NCBI GenBank assembly: GCA_001673575.1
Contig: LZME01000064.1
Span: 1-42,934 of the forward strand
Origin: Mycolicibacter heraklionensis
GTDB taxonomy: Bacteria; Actinomycetota; Actinomycetes; Mycobacteriales; Mycobacteriaceae
DNA: 42,934 nucleotides
Direction: 5' to 3'
Both the position numbers and the translations under genes were made by a program. Position 1 is the first letter of the stretch; each line of letters starts with the position of its first letter. The notes under the pieces were generated by a model. It was not told the origin of the DNA. It worked only from the letters and a program-made list of their open reading frames with translations, and ran no database searches. This document shows positions 37,191-42,934 of the stretch, in pieces.

Positions 37191-38663
37191 CTAGTGGCTG
37201 AGCCGAAGCTGTCGGGTGCCCCACTCCCACACCTCCTCGAACAACACGGGCTCCTCGGACAGTCGCGTACCCAGCGACGGCACCATCTCTTTGAGCGTCG
37301 GCATCCAGTCGGCGAACCTGCCGGCGAAACAGCGCGCCAGCACCTCCAGCATGGCCGGCACCGCGGTCGAGGCCCCGGGCGAGGCGCCGAGCAGTCCCGC
37401 GATGCTGCCGTCGCCGGCGCTGACAATCGTGGTGTTGAAATCGAGCTGTCCGTCGCGAATCACCTGCACCCGTTGGCCGGCCCGGATCTCATGCCAGTCC
37501 GCCTGATCCGCACCCGGCAGGAATTCCCGCAGTGCCTCGACTCGAGCGCCGTGAGTTCGCCGCAGCTGGCCGAGCAGGTACCCGACCAGTTCGCGCTCTC
37601 GGATCCCGGCCCCCAGCAGCGACCTGACGTTGTCGAAGCGAACGGATCGCGGCAGATCCGTGGCCCGACCGTGCTTGAGAAACTTCGGCGACCAGCCGGC
37701 GAACGGTCCGAACAGCAACGACGACGCACCGTTGACCATTCGGGCATCCAGGTGCGGGGCGGTCGTCGACGGCGCGCCCGGCACCGGCGCGCCGTACACC
37801 TTGGCCCGGTGTGCGGCGGTCAACTCGGCGGCCCCGCAGCGCAGAAACACCCCGCCGATCGGGAAACCGCCGATACCTCGCGCTTCGGGGATCCCGGCGC
37901 GCTGCAGCAGCCCCAGGGTCGCTCCCCCGGCGCCGACGAAGACGAATTTGGCGTTGAGCCTTCGGGTTTCGGCCGTGCGACGGTTGGCCAGAGCCAACGT
38001 CCAGCTGGCGTCGGACTCCCGGCGCAGCGAGCGCACCTCGTGGCCGAAGTGCACGGCGGTGCCGTGGCGCACGCAAAAGCCGATCAGCTGGCTCGTCAGC
38101 GCACCGAAGTCGACGTCGGTGCCGTGTGGCGCCCAATCCAGGGCCACCGGCACGTCGGGGCTTCTCCCGGCGGCCATCGCGGGCAGGCGCGCGGCGAACT
38201 CGCCGAAGTCGGTGATGAAGTCGGTTCCGGCGAACAACGGGTTGTCGGCCAGCGCATGATGGCGCCGTCGCAGGTAATCCACGCCTTCGGCACCGTGTAC
38301 GAAGCTGACGTGCGGGATCGGGTGCACGAAGTCACGCGGATCCTCCAGCAGACCGTTCTGCACGGCATAGGCCCAGAACTGCCGGGTCACCTGGAACTGC
38401 TCGTTGACGCGCACGGCTTTGGCGGTGTCGATCGAGCCGTCCGGCCGCTGCGGTGTGTAGAACAGCTCGCACAGCCCGGCGTGGCCGGTACCGGCGTTGT
38501 TCCACGGATCACTGCTTTCGCCGGCGGCGGAATCCAGCCGTTCGACGACGGTGATCGCGGCATTCGGTTCCAGCCGGCGCAGCATTGCCCCCAAGGTGGC
38601 GCTCATGATGCCCGCGCCGATCAGCGCTACGTCGGTCATCTCGGTCTGAGCCGATGGGGACAC
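37191..38663 (-). CDS. mqo: Malate:quinone oxidoreductase
   Basis: A 490-residue FAD-dependent peripheral membrane dehydrogenase oxidising malate to oxaloacetate with transfer of electrons to quinone. FAD motif [13 protein letters not shown] near the N-terminus; [66 protein letters not shown] and [11 protein letters not shown] are Mqo hallmarks. GTG at 38663 matches the length of M. tuberculosis Mqo; ATG at 38639 is possible. Divergent from mtr (94 bp). Confidence 0.96.
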   Translation of the reverse strand: MSPSAQTEMTDVALIGAGIMSATLGAMLRRLEPNAAITVVERLDSAAGESSDPWNNAGTGHAGLCELFYTPQRPDGSIDTAKAVRVNEQFQVTRQFWAYAVQNGLLEDPRDFVHPIPHVSFVHGAEGVDYLRRRHHALADNPLFAGTDFITDFGEFAARLPAMAAGRSPDVPVALDWAPHGTDVDFGALTSQLIGFCVRHGTAVHFGHEVRSLRRESDASWTLALANRRTAETRRLNAKFVFVGAGGATLGLLQRAGIPEARGIGGFPIGGVFLRCGAAELTAAHRAKVYGAPVPGAPSTTAPHLDARMVNGASSLLFGPFAGWSPKFLKHGRATDLPRSVRFDNVRSLLGAGIRERELVGYLLGQLRRTHGARVEALREFLPGADQADWHEIRAGQRVQVIRDGQLDFNTTIVSAGDGSIAGLLGASPGASTAVPAMLEVLARCFAGRFADWMPTLKEMVPSLGTRLSEEPVLFEEVWEWGTRQLRLSH

Positions 38664-38757
38664 GCCATCAGCGTATCCAGGATGGCGGTGACCCGCTGCG
38701 CCCGGCTTCGCCGCGCTTGCGATCACCGCGGCCCCCCACACCGTTTAGGCTGACGCA

Positions 38758-40137
38758 ATGGAGAGCTACGACCTGGCGATCATCGGAACCGGTTCGGGCA
38801 ACAGCATTCTCGACGAGCGCTACGCGAGCAAGCGGGTGGCGATCTGCGAACAGGGCACTTTCGGCGGCACGTGCCTCAATGTGGGCTGCATCCCGACGAA
38901 GATGTTCGTCTACGCCGCCGAGGTCGCCAAGACGGTGACCGAGGCGTCACGCTACGGGATTGACGCCCGTATCGAGCGGGTCCGCTGGAACGACGTCGTC
39001 TCGCGGGTGTTCGGGCGGATCGACCCGATCGCCGCCGGCGGCGAGCAGTATCGCCGCAGTCTGCCGAATGTCGACGTCTACGACGAGCACACCCGGTTCG
39101 GTCCGATCGGTTCGGAGGGCCGTTATGTGCTGCGCACCGCTGGTGGCGACCAGTTCAGCGCCGAGCAGGTGGTGATCGCCGCCGGGGCGCGTCCGGTCAT
39201 CCCGCCCGCCATCGCCGCCAGTGGGGCGCGCTATTACACCAGCGATGACATCATGCGGATCGCTGAGCTGCCCGAGCATCTGGTGATCGTGGGCGGGGGC
39301 TTCATCGCCGCCGAGTTCGCCCACGTGTTCGCCGCGCTGGGCGTCCACGTCACCGTGGTGATCCGCGGCTCGACGTTTCTGAGTCACTGCGACGCGACGG
39401 TTGCCGAACGCTTCACCCGGATGGCCGCGGCCAAGTGGGAGGTTCGCTCGCACTGCAACGTGGTCGCAGCGCGCGACGATGGGAGCGGTGTCGTCGTGGA
39501 GCTCGACGACGGCTCGGTGCTGCGGGCTGACGCGATGCTGGTCGCCACCGGGCGGGTGCCCAACGGGGACTTGCTGGATGCCGAGCAGGCCGGTGTCACC
39601 ATCGCCGGCGGGCGGGTAAGCGTCGACAATTACCAAAGAACTTCGGCGCGCGGCGTTTTCGCGCTCGGCGATGTGTCCTCACCGTATGAGCTCAAGCATG
39701 TCGCCAACCACGAAGCCAGGGTGGTACAACACAACCTGCTGTGCGACTGGGACGACGTAGACTCGATGCGGATGGTCGACCATCGTTACGTGCCGGCCGC
39801 GGTGTTCACCGATCCACAGATCGCCTCCGTGGGACTAACCGAAACACAGGCACTGGCAAAGGGTCTCGATATCTCAGTGAAGATCCAGGACTACGGTGAC
39901 GTCGCCTACGGCTGGGCCATGGAAGACAGCACCGGATTCGCCAAACTCATCGCCGAACGCGGTACCGGACGACTGCTGGGCGCGCACATCATGGGCTACC
40001 AGGCGTCCTCGATCATCCAGCCGCTGATCCAGGCGATGAGTTTCGGTCTCACCGCGCAAGAGATGGCCCGCGGTCAATACTGGATTCACCCGGCGCTGCC
40101 CGAGGTCGTCGAGAACGCACTGCTTGGGCTGGAGTGA
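38758..40137 (+). CDS. mtr: Mycothione reductase
   Basis: A 459-residue flavoprotein disulfide reductase that returns oxidised mycothiol to the thiol using NADPH; the exact length of M. tuberculosis Mtr. FAD site IIGTGSGNS, redox pair Cys39/Cys44 ([13 protein letters not shown]), NADPH site [14 protein letters not shown], second FAD segment [10 protein letters not shown], and the dimer-partner acid/base pair His444/Glu449 (HPALPE). ATG at 38758. Its TGA lies in GTGA, 11 bases before the dehydrogenase ATG. Confidence 0.97.
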   Translation: MESYDLAIIGTGSGNSILDERYASKRVAICEQGTFGGTCLNVGCIPTKMFVYAAEVAKTVTEASRYGIDARIERVRWNDVVSRVFGRIDPIAAGGEQYRRSLPNVDVYDEHTRFGPIGSEGRYVLRTAGGDQFSAEQVVIAAGARPVIPPAIAASGARYYTSDDIMRIAELPEHLVIVGGGFIAAEFAHVFAALGVHVTVVIRGSTFLSHCDATVAERFTRMAAAKWEVRSHCNVVAARDDGSGVVVELDDGSVLRADAMLVATGRVPNGDLLDAEQAGVTIAGGRVSVDNYQRTSARGVFALGDVSSPYELKHVANHEARVVQHNLLCDWDDVDSMRMVDHRYVPAAVFTDPQIASVGLTETQALAKGLDISVKIQDYGDVAYGWAMEDSTGFAKLIAERGTGRLLGAHIMGYQASSIIQPLIQAMSFGLTAQEMARGQYWIHPALPEVVENALLGLE

Positions 40138-40148
40138 AAGGACCGCAG

Positions 40149-41945
40149 ATGAAGTCCACCCTGCTGTCGCGGCAAGACCTCGATTTCCTGCTGTTCGACT
40201 GGCTGCGCGTCGAGGAACTGACCGGGCGGGACCGGTTCTCCGAGCACTCCCGGGAGACCTTCTCCGACACGCTGGATCTGTGTGAACAGCTGGCGACTCG
40301 CTATTTCGCCCCGCACAACAAGAAAAGCGACGCCCACGAGCCCACCTTCGACGGGACGAAGGTCACCATCATCGGTGAGGTCAAGGAGGCACTGGCGGCT
40401 TGCGCAGACGCTGAGCTGATCGGCATGGCCATGGACTACCGCCTCGGTGGCGCGCAATTGCCGGCAACGGTGGCTCAGGCCGGCTTCGCCTGGTTATTCG
40501 CCGCCAACGTCAGCACCGCCGGCTACCCGATGCTGACTATGGCGAACGCAAACCTGCTCGCGAAGTTCGGCAGTGAAGAACAGATCACCGCCTTCGTCAA
40601 ACCCATGATCGCCGGCCGCTTCACCGGAACGATGTGCCTGTCGGAGACCCAGGCCGGATCATCACTGGCCGACATCACCACCCGCGCGGAACCGCGCGCC
40701 GACGGCACCTTCCGGCTGTTTGGGTCCAAGATGTGGATCTCCGGTGGCGAACACGAACTGACCGACAACATCGTCCATCTGGTGCTGGCCAAGATCCCCG
40801 ACGGTCCGGCCGGCACCAAGGGGATCTCACTGTTTATTGTGCCGAAGTATCTGGTGAATCCCGATGGCACGCTGAGTGAACGCAACGACGTCGTGCTGGC
40901 CGGTCTCAACCACAAGATGGGCTATCGCGGCATCACCAACACCGTGCTCAACTTCGGAGAGGGTGTCCACCAGCCCGGCGGCGAACCGGGTGCCGTCGGC
41001 TATCTCGTGGGCGACGAACACCGCGGCTTGACCTACATGTTCCACATGATGAACGAAGCCCGGCTGGGTGTGGGAATGGGTGCGATCGCGCTCGGCTACA
41101 CCGGCTATCTGAAGTCACTGGAGTACGCCCGAAGCCGGCCGCAGGGCCGACCGGCGACAGCGAAAGACCCTGCCTCACCGCAGATTGCGATCATCGAGCA
41201 CGCGGACGTCAAGCGAATGCTGCTGGCGCAGAAATCCTATGTCGAGGGGGCGCTCGCGTTGGCACTGTACTGCGCGCGGCTCGTCGACGTTCAGAACACC
41301 GCTGAATCCGAGGAGGAACGCGAGCACGCCACCGCCCTGCTGGACATCCTCACCCCGATCGCCAAGAGCTGGCCGTCGCAGTGGTGCCTGGCCGCCAACG
41401 ATCTGGCGATCCAGGTGCACGGCGGCTATGGCTACACCCGCGAGTACGACGTGGAACAGCACTACCGGGACAACCGGCTCAACCCGATCCACGAGGGCAC
41501 CCACGGCATCCAGAGTCTGGACCTGTTGGGCCGCAAGGTAGTACAGCGCAACGGCGCCAGCCTGGCCGCACTACATGGTGCGATGTCCGAGAGTGCCGCG
41601 GCCGCGCATCGGGCCGGCGGCGAACTGGCCGAGATGGCAGCGCGACTCGACGCGGTGGTCCAGCGGCTGGTGGCGGTCACCGCGGGCATGTTCGCCGCCG
41701 GTGACATCGATGCCGCCCTGGCCAACAGTGCGATCTATCTGGAGGCCTTCGGCCATGTGGTGATCGCCTGGATCTGGCTGGAGCAGTTGTTGGCCGTAGC
41801 GGGGCGCGCTGGGGACTTCTTTGACGGCAAACGTCAGGCGGCCCGGTACTTCTTCCGCTACGAACTGCCGAAGACCGGTCCGCAGCTCGACCTGTTGGAA
41901 AGCCTGGATCGTACGACCCTGGAGATGCGCCCCGAGTGGTTCTGA
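40149..41945 (+). CDS. Long acyl-CoA dehydrogenase (FadE5-like, ~600 residues)
   Basis: A 598-residue acyl-CoA dehydrogenase of the long type (as mycobacterial FadE5), with an N-terminal cap and a C-terminal ~130-residue extra helical domain. FAD/substrate motifs: MCLSETQAGSSLADITTRA (162-180), FGSKMWISGGEHE (191-203), VHGGYGYTREYDVEQHYRDNR, catalytic Glu449 in IHEGT. ATG at 40149 is favoured by AAAGGA seven bases upstream; a GTG at 40134 overlaps the mtr stop. Placement right after mtr implies cotranscription. Substrate is probably long-chain acyl-CoA; uncertain. Confidence 0.88.
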   Translation: MKSTLLSRQDLDFLLFDWLRVEELTGRDRFSEHSRETFSDTLDLCEQLATRYFAPHNKKSDAHEPTFDGTKVTIIGEVKEALAACADAELIGMAMDYRLGGAQLPATVAQAGFAWLFAANVSTAGYPMLTMANANLLAKFGSEEQITAFVKPMIAGRFTGTMCLSETQAGSSLADITTRAEPRADGTFRLFGSKMWISGGEHELTDNIVHLVLAKIPDGPAGTKGISLFIVPKYLVNPDGTLSERNDVVLAGLNHKMGYRGITNTVLNFGEGVHQPGGEPGAVGYLVGDEHRGLTYMFHMMNEARLGVGMGAIALGYTGYLKSLEYARSRPQGRPATAKDPASPQIAIIEHADVKRMLLAQKSYVEGALALALYCARLVDVQNTAESEEEREHATALLDILTPIAKSWPSQWCLAANDLAIQVHGGYGYTREYDVEQHYRDNRLNPIHEGTHGIQSLDLLGRKVVQRNGASLAALHGAMSESAAAAHRAGGELAEMAARLDAVVQRLVAVTAGMFAAGDIDAALANSAIYLEAFGHVVIAWIWLEQLLAVAGRAGDFFDGKRQAARYFFRYELPKTGPQLDLLESLDRTTLEMRPEWF

Positions 41946-41949
41946 CGCC

Positions 41950-42934
41950 CTAGTGTCCTGAGTCATTAATTCGGGTGCAGTAGTTCCCGATGCTGGCCAG
42001 GATTTGGTCGGCGGTCTTGGTCCAGACGTAGGGCCGGGGATTGTCGTTCCAGGTCTTGATCCACGCGCGGATGTCGGCGTTGAGTTGGCGGACTGAAGTG
42101 TGGGTGCCGCGGCGCAGCTTCTTGGTGGTCAACTCGGCGAACCAGCGCTCGACGAGGTTGAGCCACGACGAGCTGGTCGGGGTGAAGTGCAGTACGAAGC
42201 GGGGATGGGCTGTCAGCCAACGTTTGACGGCGGGAGTCTTGTGGGTCGAGGCGTTGTCGAGCACCAGGTGCACATCGAGATCGGCGGGGACTTGGGCGTC
42301 GATCTTCTTGAGGAAGGCCAAGAACTCCTGGGAGCGGTGACGGGCGTGCAGTGAGCCGATCACCTGACCCGAGGCCAGATCCAACGCCGCATACAAACTC
42401 GACGTACCGTGCCGGACGTAGTCGTGGCTGGCCCGCGCCGGGGCGCCTGGCAGCATTGGAAAGACTGGTTGAGTGCGGTTGAGTGCCTGGATTTGGGTCT
42501 TCTCGTCGACGCACAACACCAGCGCCCGCTCCGGCGGGTCCAGATAAAGCCCGACCACGTCGCGGACCTTCTCCACGAACAGGGGGTCCTTCGACAGTTT
42601 CCACGAATCCTGTTTGTGCGGAGCCAATCCGAATGCCCGCCACACCCGCGAGACCATCGACTGACTCAGACCCAGGTGGTCGGCCATAGACCGGGTCGAC
42701 CAATGGGTGGCATCTCGCGGTGCGCTCTCCAGTGTCTGGGTGATCAACTCTTTGATCTGGTCATCACCCACGATCCGAGGCCGGCCGGGACGCGGTTCGT
42801 CGAGCAGGCCGTCACAGCGATACTCCACGAACCGGTTGCGCCACCGCTTGACCGTTGACCGCGAGATGCCCATCCGGGCAGCCATGTCGGTATTGGACTC
42901 GCCATCGGCAGCCGCCAACACAATTCGCGACCGT
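41950..42934 (-). CDS. IS630-family DDE transposase, N-terminus outside window
   Basis: About 328 residues are visible. The frame is open to the window edge, the preceding residues RSRIVL being typical of the family N-terminus. An HTH (MAARMGISRSTVKRWRNRFVEY) and a second, winged segment (MADHLGLSQSMVSRVWRAFGL) are followed by the DDE catalytic core: Asp in LCVDEKTQIQ, Asp in LVLDNASTHKT, Glu in SSWLNLVERWF. No frameshift or stop is seen, so it may be active. It ends in NYCTRINDSGH-stop at the presumed element terminus. Confidence 0.92.
   Translation of the reverse strand, partial: RSRIVLAAADGESNTDMAARMGISRSTVKRWRNRFVEYRCDGLLDEPRPGRPRIVGDDQIKELITQTLESAPRDATHWSTRSMADHLGLSQSMVSRVWRAFGLAPHKQDSWKLSKDPLFVEKVRDVVGLYLDPPERALVLCVDEKTQIQALNRTQPVFPMLPGAPARASHDYVRHGTSSLYAALDLASGQVIGSLHARHRSQEFLAFLKKIDAQVPADLDVHLVLDNASTHKTPAVKRWLTAHPRFVLHFTPTSSSWLNLVERWFAELTTKKLRRGTHTSVRQLNADIRAWIKTWNDNPRPYVWTKTADQILASIGNYCTRINDSGH
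41951..42934 (-). mobile_element. IS630-family insertion sequence, partial (right end outside window)
   Basis: The transposase-bearing element begins about five bases after the stop of the acyl-CoA dehydrogenase, at a TA dinucleotide (41951-41952), the usual IS630 target. The transposase stop TAG coincides with this presumed terminus. The other terminal repeat lies beyond base 42934, so the boundaries are not proven. Confidence 0.75.

Overview
The window is chromosomal DNA from a high-GC actinobacterium of the Mycobacteriaceae, most likely a non-tuberculous species. Three things point there: recognisable mycobacterial orthologues (mycothione reductase, PptT, EfpA, Ltp1/FadE21, EchA16, DUF732, DUF3558 and DUF5642 proteins), frequent GTG/TTG starts, and gene order that follows the M. 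tuberculosis Rv2786c-Rv2855 stretch as I remember it, with several blocks missing or replaced. Species cannot be told from the sequence alone.

Layout. 1-1388: the 5' part of ribF diverges from the Mn-responsive DtxR-family regulator mntR. 1392-3881: a ferritin-like metal-dependent hydrolase, an AraC-type regulator and an Rv0910-like START-domain protein. 3919-8592 (minus): a compact five-gene beta-oxidation operon (Ltp1-type thiolase, SRPBCC protein, MaoC-like hydratase, MFE2-type SDR, FadE21). A TetR gene lies upstream at 8710-9345, and both promoters carry the same 26-bp operator-like element. 9452-12945 (minus): metallophosphoesterase, pptT, truB and a DUF2804 protein, tightly coupled. 13061-15302 (plus): a DUF3558 protein and a CocE/NonD hydrolase, next to a KstR-like box.

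15249-17319 is the most unusual part. A DUF5642 lipoprotein follows a 107-residue secreted protein whose tail is almost only Trp and His. Both are read away from an AT-rich, gene-free tract holding two perfect palindromes. On the other side is an unrecognised 102-residue protein. 17339-18679: a DUF1802 protein diverges from echA16. 18739-20448: a secreted protein made of three related ~175-residue modules. 20679-21068: a small membrane protein.

21080-29493 (minus) is the translation operon rimP-nusA-ylxR-infB-rbfA-nrnA-dinF-maa. It is interrupted between nusA and ylxR by a 57-bp tandem repeat that can fold into hairpins. 29686-31009 (plus): two ferritin-like proteins and a DUF732 secreted protein. 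31006-38663 (minus): proS, two tandem EfpA-type transporters, the siroheme synthase cysG and malate:quinone oxidoreductase mqo. 38758-41945 (plus): mtr followed by a ~600-residue acyl-CoA dehydrogenase. The window ends inside an IS630-family element whose left end lies a few bases past that dehydrogenase's stop codon.

Most of the window is conserved housekeeping. The accessory points of interest are the beta-oxidation operon with its shared TetR operator, the Trp/His-tail protein plus lipoprotein locus, the triple-module secreted protein, the 57-bp repeat and the IS630 insertion. No tRNA, rRNA or CRISPR array was seen.
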